Source: Streptomyces alanosinicus
GTDB taxonomy: Bacteria > Actinomycetota > Actinomycetes > Streptomycetales > Streptomycetaceae
Length of the DNA stretch: 64,000 nt
Direction of reading: 5' to 3'
Assembly (NCBI RefSeq): GCF_014650595.1
Contig: NZ_BMVG01000016.1
Coordinates: forward strand, 105,869 to 169,868
Below, piece by piece: positions 35,942-45,265 of this stretch (positions are counted from its first letter, which is position 1; each line of letters starts with the position of its first letter). Under the pieces are notes generated by a model, which searched no databases, was not told where the DNA came from, and saw only the letters and a program-made list of their open reading frames with translations. The translations under genes and the position numbers were made by a program.

Positions 35942-37180
35942 ATGGGTATCGAACGTGAGCTGATCGAGCTGCTGTCCCAGGTGCGCGAGCGGTCCGGTGG
36001 TGTCGCCACGTTCCGGCTCGGCTCCACCCCCACCGTTCTCGTCACGGACCCGCAGGCGGTCCAGCATGTACTCGCCCGCCATCCGGAGCTGTACGTCAAG
36101 CGCTCCCACCGCGCCCGTCTCCTGATCGGCGACGGTGTCCTTTCCGCCACCGGAACGGCCTGGAAGCGGCAACGCCGCCTGCTGCAGTCGCAGTTCACCG
36201 GTACCGGGATGCGCCGCTACGAGCAGCGGATCACCGAGGCCGCCCGGACCACCGCCGGGCGTTGGGACGGCTACGCCCGCACCGGGCAGACCTTCGACGT
36301 CGGGCAGGAGATGCGCCGCTTCGCCCTGGACGCCATCTGGCGCTCACTGACCGGGCACCCCCTCGATGACGAGACCGAGCGGGAACTGGCCGCCGTGGAG
36401 TCCGTGGCGGCCGCCCTGCCGACGCTGCCCACCGATGCCGCCGACGCCCGGGGGGCCGTAGCCGCCGATCTCGCCCGGATCGACGCGGTCGCCCACCGGG
36501 CCATCGAGGCGGCCCGCGGTGGAGCCGCGGGCCCGGACGGTCCGGGTCTGCTGCGCGTGCTGATCGATGCCGCCGCCGAGCATCCCGAGTACACCGACCC
36601 GCTGATCCGCGACGAACTGGTCACGCTGCTCGTAGCCGGCCACGAGACCACCGCGACGACCCTGACCTGGCTCCATCTGCTCCTCGACCGGTACCCCGCC
36701 GCGCGCGAGGAAGCGCTCGCCGCCGGCGAGGAAGGCTCGGCGCAGCGCCGTCAGGCCATCCAGGCGCTGGTCCACGAGACACTCCGGCTCTACCCGCCCG
36801 CGTGGATCCTGCCCCGCCATGCGAGCGAGGACGACACCCTCGCCGGCCACGCCATCGAGGCGGGCACCGACCTCCTGGTCTGCCCCTACCTCACGCACCG
36901 CGACCCCGAACTGTGGCCGGACCCCGAGCACTTCGACCCCCGGCGCTTCATCGCCCCCGACGGCCGGCCCACCCAGCCGGGAGCCTACTTCCCCTTCGGC
37001 ATCGGACCCCGCGCCTGCCTCGGTCTGCAATTCGCGGTCCGCGAAACGACCGTCCTGCTCGAACACCTGCTGCCGGTCCACACCCCCGTATTCCACTCCA
37101 TCCCCACGAAGGCGGCGTACGGCATCACCGTCCGCCCCGACGGCCCCACCCCCGCGGTCCTGAAACCGCCCCTCGCCTGA
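35942..37180 (+). CDS. cytochrome P450
   Basis: A soluble P450 of about 412 residues. I-helix oxygen-binding motif AGHETTATTL, K-helix ExxR in VHETLRLYPP, and haem ligand loop FPFGIGPRACLG with the thiolate Cys near residue 357 are all present. The ERR triad Pro-rich element (DPEHFDPRRF) is typical of CYP102/CYP110-like bacterial P450s with eukaryote-like K and meander regions. ATG at 35942 fits the usual N-terminus loosely (FRLGSTPTVLVTDP follows soon after), so a slightly longer N-terminus from 35816 cannot be excluded. No ferredoxin gene adjoins it; substrate unknown. Confidence 0.88.
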   Translation: MGIERELIELLSQVRERSGGVATFRLGSTPTVLVTDPQAVQHVLARHPELYVKRSHRARLLIGDGVLSATGTAWKRQRRLLQSQFTGTGMRRYEQRITEAARTTAGRWDGYARTGQTFDVGQEMRRFALDAIWRSLTGHPLDDETERELAAVESVAAALPTLPTDAADARGAVAADLARIDAVAHRAIEAARGGAAGPDGPGLLRVLIDAAAEHPEYTDPLIRDELVTLLVAGHETTATTLTWLHLLLDRYPAAREEALAAGEEGSAQRRQAIQALVHETLRLYPPAWILPRHASEDDTLAGHAIEAGTDLLVCPYLTHRDPELWPDPEHFDPRRFIAPDGRPTQPGAYFPFGIGPRACLGLQFAVRETTVLLEHLLPVHTPVFHSIPTKAAYGITVRPDGPTPAVLKPPLA

Positions 37181-37266
37181 AACGGGGCGTGGGGGAGCGG
37201 CGGGCGCCGGGCCATGGTCCACGGGCCGCCCCGGCCGGCAGGCGCTGAACCGAGATCGGGCACCAA

Positions 37267-37283
37267 ATACCCGCCCGGGGTAT
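37267..37283. promoter_or_regulatory. CsoR-like copper operator
   Basis: ATACCC-gcccg-GGGTAT is an inverted repeat with six-base arms, close to the ATACCC/GGGTAT form of copper-sensing CsoR operators in actinobacteria. It lies 40 bases before the first gene of the copper-associated set. Confidence 0.55.
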
Positions 37284-37323
37284 AGTCGGCGACGGACAGC
37301 GAACGAGCGAGAGAGGAAGCGCC

Positions 37324-37785
37324 GTGGACAGCACCCGGGCAGACAGGCGAGGCATCGCCCGACTGCTGGCCGTGTGCGCGGTGCTGGTCGGCCTCTTCCT
37401 CATGCACGGCGCCCCGGCCACGGCCGCGGAGGGCTGCCACGACGCCACACCCATGACGGTGGCCGCGCCGACGGGCCACGGTCACCACGCCGCCATGAAC
37501 GGCATGGCCGTCTCACCCGCGCACGGCGCCGGCGTCGTAGGCCCGGCCACCGCGGCCGCCACCGCCACCGCCACCTCCGGGACGGGCGGGACACTCTGCG
37601 TCTCCACCCCGGCCCACGAGCGGTTCCCGCTGCCCGCCCCGAGCCTGCTCGCCGTGGCAGGTGCCGGGGGTCTCGCCCTGTGGGCGTCGGCCCGGCGGCG
37701 GGCGGCGGCCGGCGGGACGGGACGGCGCGGGCCACCGGCCCGCGGACAAGATCTCCTGCTCCAGGTGTGCGTCGCGCGGACGTGA
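37324..37785 (+). CDS. DUF6153-family secreted/membrane protein, His-Met rich
   Basis: A 153-residue protein from GTG at 37324 (GAGAGAGGAAG upstream). It has an N-terminal membrane segment/signal (RLLAVCAVLVGLFLMHGAPATA), a His/Met-rich exported loop (GHGHHAAMNGMAV), and a second hydrophobic segment (LLAVAGAGGLALWASARRR) followed by a basic tail. The layout and pattern fit DUF6153 proteins of Streptomyces. His/Met content together with the CsoR-like site suggests a role in copper binding outside the membrane. Confidence 0.75.
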   Translation: MDSTRADRRGIARLLAVCAVLVGLFLMHGAPATAAEGCHDATPMTVAAPTGHGHHAAMNGMAVSPAHGAGVVGPATAAATATATSGTGGTLCVSTPAHERFPLPAPSLLAVAGAGGLALWASARRRAAAGGTGRRGPPARGQDLLLQVCVART

Positions 37786-37887
37786 CAGGCACCCGCCGGA
37801 CCCAGGCCCACGCCGGCCCCGGCACCGTGCCCTGCTCGTCTCCGCGCACCACCGGTGTGGTGCGCCCACCCGGAAAGACCCACGTCG

Positions 37888-38814
37888 ATGAACGCTTCCT
37901 CCCGTCCCACCGTCCGCCGTCGCGGGCTCGCCGCGGCCGGTGTCGCCGCCGCTCTCGCGCTGACGCTGGCCGCCTGCGGCTCCTCCGGCGGCTCCTCGGC
38001 CATGCCCGGCATGGACCACGGCACCACGTCCTCCCCGGCCACCTCGCCCGGCGCATCGCAGACATCCGGCGACATGCCCGGCATGGACCACATGGCCACC
38101 GGCAACGGCCTGTCCGACACCCAGGACGGCTATCGCCTCACCTCCGACGACGCGACCCTGCCGGCGGGCAAGCGGGCCGTCTACCGGTTCACGGTCAAGG
38201 GGCCGGACGGCAAGCCGGTCACCGACTTCGCCGTCGACCAGACCAAGCGGCTGCACTTCTACGCCATCCGCTCCGACCTGACCGGCTTCCAGCACATCCA
38301 CCCCACGATGGCCGCCGACGGCACCTGGAGTGCCGGCCTGGCCCCCCTCCGCGCGGGCTCCTGGCGGCTGTTCGCCTCCTTCACACCCGCCACCGGAGAT
38401 GGCAAGGGCAAGGACTTCGTGCTGTCGCGCACCCTCACCGTGCCCGGCAACGCCACGAAGACACCGCTGCCCGCGCCCGCCGGCAGCACTCAGGTGGACG
38501 GGTACACCGTCACCGTCAAGGGAGAGCCCATGGCGGGCATGGCGCACCCGCTGACCGTCTCCCTCGCCAAGGACGGCAAGCCCGTCACCGATCTGCAGCC
38601 CTACCTGGACACCTACGCCCACCTGACCGCCTTCCACGAAGGCGACACCGCGTTCGCCCACCTCCACCCGACCACCAAGGTGACCGGCGACCACGGAGGC
38701 CCTGACCTGACCTTCCACGCCCTGCTGCCCACGAGCGGCAACTGGCGGCTGTTCCTGCAGTTCCAGACCGGCGGCAGGCTGCACACCGCCGCCCTGACCC
38801 TGCACGTCGGCTGA
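37888..38814 (+). CDS. copper-associated lipoprotein with MPGMDH motifs
   Basis: A 308-residue lipoprotein (basic MNASSRPTVRRRG, hydrophobic core, LAAC lipobox near residue 31). After the anchor it carries two copies of the metal-binding motif MPGMDH, then two beta-rich repeats containing HFYAIRSDLTGFQHIHP and HLTAFHEGDTAFAHLHP, whose clustered His suggest metal sites on the outer face of the membrane. Similar proteins are encoded beside copper genes in actinobacteria. ATG at 37888 follows GGAAAG. It sits between the DUF6153 gene and a permease. Confidence 0.8.
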   Translation: MNASSRPTVRRRGLAAAGVAAALALTLAACGSSGGSSAMPGMDHGTTSSPATSPGASQTSGDMPGMDHMATGNGLSDTQDGYRLTSDDATLPAGKRAVYRFTVKGPDGKPVTDFAVDQTKRLHFYAIRSDLTGFQHIHPTMAADGTWSAGLAPLRAGSWRLFASFTPATGDGKGKDFVLSRTLTVPGNATKTPLPAPAGSTQVDGYTVTVKGEPMAGMAHPLTVSLAKDGKPVTDLQPYLDTYAHLTAFHEGDTAFAHLHPTTKVTGDHGGPDLTFHALLPTSGNWRLFLQFQTGGRLHTAALTLHVG

Positions 38815-38932
38815 TCCCGGGCGGGACGCCGCCCCGTGCGGCGGCGCCCCGCCCCCGGTCCGGCACCAGGGCACCCCGGCAAAGGGCGTGCCCGCCGGCC
38901 GTACGCCGCACCCCGGAGGGAAGGCTTCACAC

Positions 38933-40117
38933 ATGCACGCCGTACTGCACGCACTGTCGATCACCGGGGCCATGACCTGGGAGATCACCTGGGCCCTGAT
39001 CCTGGGTTTCGCCCTGTCCGCCGTCGTACAGGCCGTGGTCCGCAAGTCCACCGTCGTCTCCCTGCTCGGCGACGACCGGCCCCGCACCCTCGCCGTCGCC
39101 GCGGGCCTGGGCGTGGCGTCCTCGTCCTGCTCCTACGCCGCGGTGGCACTGGCCCGCTCCCTGTTCCGCAAGGGCGCGAACTTCACCGCCGCCATGGCCT
39201 TCGAGATCGCCTCCACCAACCTCGTCGTCGAACTCGGGGTCATTCTGGCGCTGCTGATGGGCTGGCAGTTCACCGCGGCCGAGTTCGTCGGCGGCCCCGT
39301 CATGATCGTCGTGCTGGCCGTCCTGTTCCGGCTGTTCCTGCGCGCGGGGCTGCTGCGCCAGGCCCGTGAACAGGCGGAACGAGGCCTCGCCGGGTCGATG
39401 GAGGGCCATGCCGCGATGGATATGTCCGTGCGGCGCGAGGGCTCCTTCGCCGCCCGGCTGTTCTCCCGGGAGGGCTTCACCGCCACCAGCCATGTGTTCG
39501 TCATGGAATGGGCGGCGATCCTGCGCGACCTGATCGTCGGCCTGCTCATCGCCGGGGCCATCGCCGCCTGGGTCCCGGACTCGTTCTGGCGCACCTTCTT
39601 CTTCGACGGCCACCCGCTGGCCGCCAAGCTGTGGGGGCCCGTCGTCGGACCGCTGGTGGCGATCGCCTCGTTCGTGTGTTCCATCGGCAATGTGCCGCTG
39701 GCGGTGGTGCTGTGGAAGGGAGGCATCAGCTTCGGCGGCGTCGTGGCGTTCATCTTCGCCGACCTGCTGATCCTGCCCATCCTCAACATCTACCGGAAGT
39801 ACTACGGAGCGAAGACGGCCGCCTTCCTCCTCGGCACCTTCTACGTCGCGATGGTCGTCGCGGGATACGTCGTGGAGTTCGCCTTCGGCGGTCTCGGCCT
39901 GATCCCCGACCAGGCCGACGCCAGGCTCCCCATGGAAGGCATCAGCTGGAACTACACCACGTGGCTCAACCTCGCCTTCCTCGTCCTCGCCGCCGTGCTC
40001 CTGGTGCGGTTCCTGCGCACCGGGGGGCCCGCCATGCTGCGCATGATGGGCGGCTCACCCGAAACCGGGCACGATCACAGCGGCCACAGCGGCCATATGC
40101 AGCACGGACACCACTGA
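38933..40117 (+). CDS. predicted permease (PF03773/ArsP_1-like) with His-rich C-terminus
   Basis: A 394-residue inner-membrane protein with about eight to ten helices in two related halves. Conserved segments are GVASSSCSYAAVALARSLF with a Cys pair, FEIASTNLVVELG, and VCSIGNVPLAVVLW, which match the YraQ/ArsP-type permease family. The loop holds MEGHAAMDMSV and the C-terminus ends HDHSGHSGHMQHGHH, both likely metal-binding. Together with the lipoprotein it probably exports or handles copper. The start has GGAGGGAAGG upstream. Confidence 0.85.
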   Translation: MHAVLHALSITGAMTWEITWALILGFALSAVVQAVVRKSTVVSLLGDDRPRTLAVAAGLGVASSSCSYAAVALARSLFRKGANFTAAMAFEIASTNLVVELGVILALLMGWQFTAAEFVGGPVMIVVLAVLFRLFLRAGLLRQAREQAERGLAGSMEGHAAMDMSVRREGSFAARLFSREGFTATSHVFVMEWAAILRDLIVGLLIAGAIAAWVPDSFWRTFFFDGHPLAAKLWGPVVGPLVAIASFVCSIGNVPLAVVLWKGGISFGGVVAFIFADLLILPILNIYRKYYGAKTAAFLLGTFYVAMVVAGYVVEFAFGGLGLIPDQADARLPMEGISWNYTTWLNLAFLVLAAVLLVRFLRTGGPAMLRMMGGSPETGHDHSGHSGHMQHGHH

Positions 40118-40168
40118 GGGCCGCTCGGGCGCGGGCGTTCCGACCGCAGGAGCGCCTACGGTGGAGGC

Positions 40169-40444
40169 ATGAGCGAGATGGTCGTCTACGAAGTGGACAA
40201 GCCGGTGGCCGCGCGCTCCGCGGGGCCACCCGGCGGGGCGGAACACCGAGTCCGCCGGGTGCACGCGGCACCCGCCGCACCGGGGTCACACACCACCGCG
40301 GGACCGCGGACCCTGTGCGGCAAGGACACCTTCGCCATGGAGACGGCCCACTGGACGCCCTCCGACGACCCCGGGGCACGCTGGTACCCAGAGGAGTACG
40401 CGCCCCTGGTCTGCACGGACTGCGATGCCGTGATGGAGGGCTGA
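40169..40444 (+). CDS. small hypothetical protein with Cys motif
   Basis: A 91-residue ORF of unknown function. It contains TLCGKDTF and LVCTDCDAVMEG at the end, which could bind a metal ion as a small zinc ribbon, and EYAPLVC just before. It follows the permease by 51 bases on the same strand. Composition is coding-like and the C-terminus resembles Streptomyces hypothetical proteins with a terminal CxxC. Confidence 0.55.
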   Translation: MSEMVVYEVDKPVAARSAGPPGGAEHRVRRVHAAPAAPGSHTTAGPRTLCGKDTFAMETAHWTPSDDPGARWYPEEYAPLVCTDCDAVMEG

Positions 40445-40496
40445 GCGGCCCGCCTTTCGCACTCCGGCGGTGCCGCGCCCACCGTGTTCCCGCTGC

Positions 40497-40922
40497 TCAG
40501 CCGCGTTCCACGTACTCCTTGAAGTGCTCCAGATCGCTGCGGACGAGCCGTTCGATCGCGGTCGTCTGGGCGAAGCCCTTCGGCCCGCCGAAGGTGTTCC
40601 GGACGGTGTCGGGGTCGTACCGCAGCCTGGCCTGGATCCGGCTGTGACCCTGGTCGACCGGCTGGACGGAGAAGGAACCCGTCAGCTCGGGGGCGCCCCT
40701 GGTGAGCCACTCCATCACGCGCTCACCGCGATCGGTGACCTCGGCCTCGACCTCCTGGGCCCGGCCCCCGGCCTCGACCTGCAGCTGGGCCCGGCCTCCC
40801 TTGTCGGTATGCGCGCCCCGTACTCCTTCCACGAAGCGGGGATAGTTCTCCACCTGGTGCAGGCCCTCCCAGGCCTTGTCGGCCGGAACCCCGACGTCGA
40901 CGTGCAGTTCGAGGGTGCTCAT
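40497..40922 (-). CDS. SRPBCC-family (polyketide cyclase/START-like) protein
   Basis: A 141-residue single-domain protein of the START/SRPBCC ligand-binding fold: it opens MSTLELHVDVGVPADKAWEGL, with PRFVEGV in the first helix turn, alternating strands, and a long C-terminal helix (ERLVRSDLEHFKEYVERG). These bind hydrophobic ligands. It is convergent with the preceding gene, 52 bases apart. Role unknown. Confidence 0.8.
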   Translation of the reverse strand: MSTLELHVDVGVPADKAWEGLHQVENYPRFVEGVRGAHTDKGGRAQLQVEAGGRAQEVEAEVTDRGERVMEWLTRGAPELTGSFSVQPVDQGHSRIQARLRYDPDTVRNTFGGPKGFAQTTAIERLVRSDLEHFKEYVERG

Positions 40923-41011
40923 GGCTCACCTCCGCGTGCGGCTCATGGCGTATGGCCTTGTGTTTCCAGTGTGCGCCCGGTGGCAGCCGACGGCCGTGGG
41001 TACGTCCTCGG

Positions 41012-42256
41012 TCAGCGGCGGCTCTGTGCGAGGGACCGGGGTGCGTGGCGCCGCGGCAGGCGCCCGCAGAGGAGCACCGCGCCCGCCCCGGCGGTGAGCA
41101 GCCCGCCCGCGAGGAAGGTGCCCCGCACGTCGGCCAGCGGCAGGATCAGTCCACCGAGCGCGGCGCCCGCCGCGATGCCGGCGTTGTAGCCACCGGAGTT
41201 CGCCGCGAGTGCGATGTCCGTGCGGCCGGGCGCGCACCTCAGCATCTCGTTCTGGGTGGTCATGAACACCGGCCCGAGCGCACTGCCCATCAAGCCCAGG
41301 AAGACCACCGCTGCCACCGGATGGCTGCCGGCCGCGTACAGGCCGAGCATCCCCATCGCCTGCGTGGCCACGGCGACGGTCAGCGCCGAGCGGGCGAAGC
41401 GGTCCAGCAGCGCCCCGGTGATGCTCACCCCGGCCAGACACGCGACACCGAAGGCCACGAACAGGATGCTGACGGTGTCCGGGGAGAATCCGCTCACATC
41501 GGCCAGGAACGTCACGATGTAGGTGTATCCCGTGAACGCCCCGGTGGCGGACAGGGTGCCGGTCGCGAGCACGGTCACGAACCGGCGGGTGTCGGGTTCG
41601 CTCCCGTAGGCGGCGGGCTCCTCCTCCGGAGGTGAGGTCGGCAGCAGAGCGGCGACGGTCACCAGGGAGGCCAGTCCCAGAGCCGCGGGCACGGCGATGG
41701 GCACCTGCCACTCGCTGTGCCGGCCCAGCCAGGTGCCGGCGGGAATGCCGAGCACGAGGGCGAGTGAACCAGCGACGGACAGTGCCCCGATGACGCGACC
41801 GCGGACCCCGGGGGCGAACAGGCCCACTGCCGCAGGACCCATCACCGCCCAGAACAGCGCCTGGCCGAGTGCGGTCAGCAGGCGTGCGGCGAACAGCACC
41901 CAGTAGGAGGTGGCCAGCGCCGCGACCAGACTGGACACGACCAGCGCGGCCAGCACTCCCGTGAGCACATGCCGTCGGGGCACGGTCCGTGTGACATGGG
42001 CGAGCGGCACGGACGCGACCGCGACCGTCAGGCCGTAACCGGTGATCAGGAGGCCGGCAGCCGGCAGTGACACGCGAAGGCTGCCGGAGATGAGGTTCAG
42101 GAGGCCGACCGGCAGGTTCTCCGCCGTGTTGAAGGTGAAGGCGGCCAGCATCAGGGCCACGAGCACCGCCGGTCCACGCAGACGAGCCGTCCGCCCCGTG
42201 ACCGCGCGGCTTCTCCCCGTCCTCGCCCGACGCGCCCGCTCGATGGCTCCTTCCAT
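41012..42256 (-). CDS. MFS transporter (drug/metabolite efflux type)
   Basis: A 414-residue major facilitator with 12 predicted helices. The first helix is AVLVALMLAAFTFNTAENLPVGLL, the inter-helix signature is VPLAHVTRTVPRRHVLTG, and PAGTWLGRHSEW near helix 5 is typical for the DHA1 family. It is probably a proton-linked exporter of drugs, sugars or arabinose-like metabolites. The promoter region contains a perfect inverted repeat (42313-42328). Confidence 0.85.
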   Translation of the reverse strand: MEGAIERARRARTGRSRAVTGRTARLRGPAVLVALMLAAFTFNTAENLPVGLLNLISGSLRVSLPAAGLLITGYGLTVAVASVPLAHVTRTVPRRHVLTGVLAALVVSSLVAALATSYWVLFAARLLTALGQALFWAVMGPAAVGLFAPGVRGRVIGALSVAGSLALVLGIPAGTWLGRHSEWQVPIAVPAALGLASLVTVAALLPTSPPEEEPAAYGSEPDTRRFVTVLATGTLSATGAFTGYTYIVTFLADVSGFSPDTVSILFVAFGVACLAGVSITGALLDRFARSALTVAVATQAMGMLGLYAAGSHPVAAVVFLGLMGSALGPVFMTTQNEMLRCAPGRTDIALAANSGGYNAGIAAGAALGGLILPLADVRGTFLAGGLLTAGAGAVLLCGRLPRRHAPRSLAQSRR

Positions 42257-42312
42257 AGAAGTACCTCACCGGGCTCACCGGTCCCGTCGCAACCCAATTG
42301 ATCGTGGCAGCG

Positions 42313-42328
42313 CGACACCTCGGTGTCG
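42313..42328. promoter_or_regulatory. inverted-repeat operator upstream of the MFS gene
   Basis: CGACACC-tc-GGTGTCG is a perfect 16-bp inverted repeat about 57 bases before the MFS start on the minus strand and 40 bases before the plus-strand small gene. It is a likely regulator site for one or both. Confidence 0.5.
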
Positions 42329-42368
42329 GCACTTGCCCATAAAATCGAACATGTGGCCTAATCGATGG

Positions 42369-42608
42369 GTGAGCCATGGAGCAGAAGGAGCAGAAGGATC
42401 CGCCCGCCCCATCGGCAGCGGCCGCTACCACCTGCTGCTCTCCTCCGGCGGCCGGCCGCGGCAGCATGGCTGGTGGGGCCGTGAGGAGACCGCGCGTGAC
42501 AAGTTCCGGCGCTGGGTCGGTGAGTACGGCAGCCTGCCGGACACGCGTGTCACCCTCATCGACGAGGACACCGCCGGCGTGCTGGCCGTCTGGCCGGACC
42601 AGGGATAG
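42369..42608 (+). CDS. small hypothetical protein (RYHLLLSSGGRP type)
   Basis: About 60 residues at the C-terminal side look real: RYHLLLSSGGRPRQHGWWG, REETARDKFRRWVGEYG and VTLIDEDTAGVLAVWPDQG. The start is uncertain. In frame the first available codon is GTG at 42369, without a ribosome-binding site. An ATG at 42376 in another frame (MEQKEQKDPPAPSA) looks like a natural N-terminus, which would imply a frameshift near 42415-42425. Function unknown. Confidence 0.5.
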   Translation: MSHGAEGAEGSARPIGSGRYHLLLSSGGRPRQHGWWGREETARDKFRRWVGEYGSLPDTRVTLIDEDTAGVLAVWPDQG

Positions 42609-42627
42609 GCCCGGATCGACCGTCCTC

Positions 42628-42883
42628 ATGGCCGACACCTGGATCACGCGCGCCGAGACCGGCGCCGACATCCCCGCCATCCACGACATCGGCCTCGCCG
42701 CCTTCCCCACGCCCGCGGAGGCCGACCTCGTCGACGCCCTGCGCGCCGACCCGACCGCCTGGATCGAGGGCTTCTCTCTCGTGGCCCGCGGCGATCCGCG
42801 CCGCCCTGATGGCGCTCAGCCTCGATGGCGACTACCCGCTTCCCGCCGGAACTGTTCGCTACGCCGCTCCGTCCGGCGTCTGA
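42628..42883 (+). pseudogene. GNAT acetyltransferase remnant with internal deletion
   Basis: The N-terminus of a GNAT-type N-acetyltransferase is clear (TWITRAETGADIPAIHDIG, then TPAEADLVDALRADP), but the sequence jumps near 42790 to a C-terminus in another frame (ALMALSLDGDYPLPAGTV and RYAAPSGV, stop at 42881-42883). The acetyl-CoA-binding middle (about 90 residues) is gone, so the product cannot be active. Confidence 0.65.
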
Positions 42884-42925
42884 GCCGGCCGGTGTGTTCC
42901 CGGAGCAGAAGGTGCCGGCCATGGG

Positions 42926-45265
42926 TCACGAGGCTGGTCCGGCCGTGGTGCGGCGGGCGTGGAAGAGACCCCAGCGCAGCAGCCGGCGGCGCGTGATGTC
43001 CGTCCACAGGGGCAGGTTGGCCAGCAGATCGTCGACGTAGGCCGGGCTGATGACGCCGCGCAGCTCGGCCGCGCGGCGGCGCACCTCCTCGTCGAGGCGT
43101 GCGTAGTGGGTGGCGAGGTCCGGGCTGCGATCCTCGAAGTCGGTCTTCAGTCCGAGTCCGGCCAGGTGCTCCAGGTAGAACGACGGCGTCGCCAGAGTGT
43201 CCACGCCGAGCCGGGACAGGGCCGGCCGCAGGGCCTGCGCCGGGGTCTCCTCGGCCGCCATGATGTCCGAGAAGACCAGCGCGCCGCCCGGTTTGAGTAC
43301 GCGCACCGCCTCGGCCAGGGCCTGGTCCCGGTCCGTCACATGGCACAGGACCTCCAGGGACCAGACCACATCGAAGCGCTCCGCCTCGTAGGGGAGGTGG
43401 TTCAGGGTGCCGGTGACCACCTCGATCAGGCCGTCCAGCCCGCGTCGGGCGTTGGCCGCGCGGTGCCGCCGGTTGTGTTCCTCGCTGAGGTCGAGGGCCA
43501 CCACCCGGCAGCCGAACCGTTCGGCGAGCGCGCGGGCCGAACCGCCGTACCCCGAGCCGAGGTCGAGCACCGTGGCATCCGGGCCGAGCAGGTCCACGAC
43601 CCGGTCCGCGGCGCGCTGCACGGTACGGCGCGAGGCGTCCGCGATGGCCTCCCGGGCATCGGCGTACTGGCCGACGTGAATGTCCTCACCGCCCCAGACG
43701 GCGTCGTAGAAGGCGTCGACATCGCCGGTCTCGTAGTAGCGGCGGGTCGCCTCCTCATGGTCCGGAGCGCTGCTGTCGTCCCTGGCGTTTTCGGTCATGA
43801 CGGGTGGATTACCCATATTGGCAAGGTCGACTCGCCCAGTGTGGGGTGTGTCGCCCCACCACAGGTGGGTGTCGTCGTGAAGAGAAGCGTCGGGGCGTAG
43901 CGCGGTGGTGGCGAGAGCGAGCACGGCGCGTGGATGCAGCAGCACGGCGGAGCTTCGCGTCATGTGCATCGCGGCGAGAAAGCGCCGGAACACATCCGGG
44001 TCGGCGGCCATGGTCTGTTGCGCACAGGTCAGCAGAGCCTGCGTGACGCGGGTGGAGCGGGCGTCGGGGCCGAGGTGCCAGCCACGGTCCTGCACCGTCG
44101 ACATGATCCAGGGGCGGCGGGTCAGGGCGGCCACCCGGTGCTGGTAGGTCCGGGTGAATCCGTGGCCGGGCAGCGCGCGCTCGCGGCCGATCATGGTCTG
44201 CAGCAGTTCGGCCTCCATGGCGGCGACGCCCATCCCTTGGCCGTAGAGAGGGTTGAAGGCGCAGACCGAGTCGCCGAGTGCGATCAGCCCGTCGGGCCAG
44301 ACCGGCAGCCGGTGGTAGTCGGTGCGCCGGTTGGCGCAGTGGGCGTAGGGGCGGATGGCGGACAGCGGTGTGAGCCGGGCGAGAAGGTCCGCGAGGGGCG
44401 TGCGCAGGCTCTCCGCGAAGGCGGTGAAACCGTCCGGGTGATCGGGCGGACGGTCGCCACCGGCGCCTTGCAGGGTGACCAGGAGGCGGCCGTTCTCCAC
44501 GCGGGTGGCCATGAAACCTCGACCGGCGCGAGGCGCCTGGACGACTTCCATGGCCGCGGCCCACGGCGGCGTGTGCGGGTCGGGGGCCGCGTACAGGCGG
44601 GAGGCATAGCCCACGTGCGCGTCGATGACCGTCGAGGTGACCGGAGGCAGCCCCAGTTCGGTCAGCCAGTGCGGCAGCCGGGAGTTGCGTCCGCTCGCGT
44701 CCACCACCAGGTCGGCGGTCAGGACGGCTCCGGTGCCGTGCCGCCCGTGCGCGCCGGTTCCGGCACCCCGGTCGCCGCGTGCGCGTACCCCGGTCACCCG
44801 GCCGGGGCCGCCGGTGAGGCCGGTGATCCGTACCCCCGGACGGACGCGGACGTTGCGCAGGCTCAGTACGCGCTCGCGCAGGCGTGTCTCGAGCAGGGGC
44901 CGGCTGAAGGTCTGCAGGGGGATTCCGGTCGGGGTACGCGGCGACCAGCAGGTCGGGAACCGGAACGCCACGATCTCCCCGAAGTCCCCGCCCGGGGCAC
45001 CCGCATCCGTCAACTCACCGCACAATCCCGGGAACAGACGCTCCATCACCTCCGCGCCACGGGCGGTCAGGCCGTGCACATGGTGGCCCTGAGGCACGCC
45101 GGGACGCTGCCGGGGCTCGCTCGGCAGCGTGTCCTGTTCGAGGATCTCGACCTGGGAGAAGTGATCGGCCAGCACCCGGGCGGCCAGCAGACCGGAGATC
45201 CCCGCGCCGATCACCAGGGCCCGGCCGGAGCGTCCGTGACGGTGGGAGAGCAGCCGCGCGCTCAT
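42926..45265 (-). CDS. fused FAD epoxidase/monooxygenase and SAM methyltransferase of the terpene locus
   Basis: A 779-residue two-enzyme chain. Residues 1-489 are an FAD monooxygenase of the geranylgeranyl-hydroquinone/prenyl epoxidase kind (ALVIGAGISGLLAARVLA; PQGHHVHGLTARG; VVDASGRNSRLP; ALGDSVCAFNPLYGQGMG). Residues 490-779 are a class I methyltransferase: YYETGDVDAFYDAVWGGEDI, IHVGQY, SAM motif VLDLGSGYGGSARAL, and SLEVLCHVTDRDQALAE; the style is like sarcosine/GPP/FPP C-methyltransferases. Met490 could begin a separate protein but no stop or ribosome-binding site precedes it. Its ATG overlaps the terpene synthase stop (TCATGA), so the genes are coupled. Joint methylation and oxidation of a prenyl or terpene substrate is inferred. 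Confidence 0.82.
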   Translation of the reverse strand: MSARLLSHRHGRSGRALVIGAGISGLLAARVLADHFSQVEILEQDTLPSEPRQRPGVPQGHHVHGLTARGAEVMERLFPGLCGELTDAGAPGGDFGEIVAFRFPTCWSPRTPTGIPLQTFSRPLLETRLRERVLSLRNVRVRPGVRITGLTGGPGRVTGVRARGDRGAGTGAHGRHGTGAVLTADLVVDASGRNSRLPHWLTELGLPPVTSTVIDAHVGYASRLYAAPDPHTPPWAAAMEVVQAPRAGRGFMATRVENGRLLVTLQGAGGDRPPDHPDGFTAFAESLRTPLADLLARLTPLSAIRPYAHCANRRTDYHRLPVWPDGLIALGDSVCAFNPLYGQGMGVAAMEAELLQTMIGRERALPGHGFTRTYQHRVAALTRRPWIMSTVQDRGWHLGPDARSTRVTQALLTCAQQTMAADPDVFRRFLAAMHMTRSSAVLLHPRAVLALATTALRPDASLHDDTHLWWGDTPHTGRVDLANMGNPPVMTENARDDSSAPDHEEATRRYYETGDVDAFYDAVWGGEDIHVGQYADAREAIADASRRTVQRAADRVVDLLGPDATVLDLGSGYGGSARALAERFGCRVVALDLSEEHNRRHRAANARRGLDGLIEVVTGTLNHLPYEAERFDVVWSLEVLCHVTDRDQALAEAVRVLKPGGALVFSDIMAAEETPAQALRPALSRLGVDTLATPSFYLEHLAGLGLKTDFEDRSPDLATHYARLDEEVRRRAAELRGVISPAYVDDLLANLPLWTDITRRRLLRWGLFHARRTTAGPAS

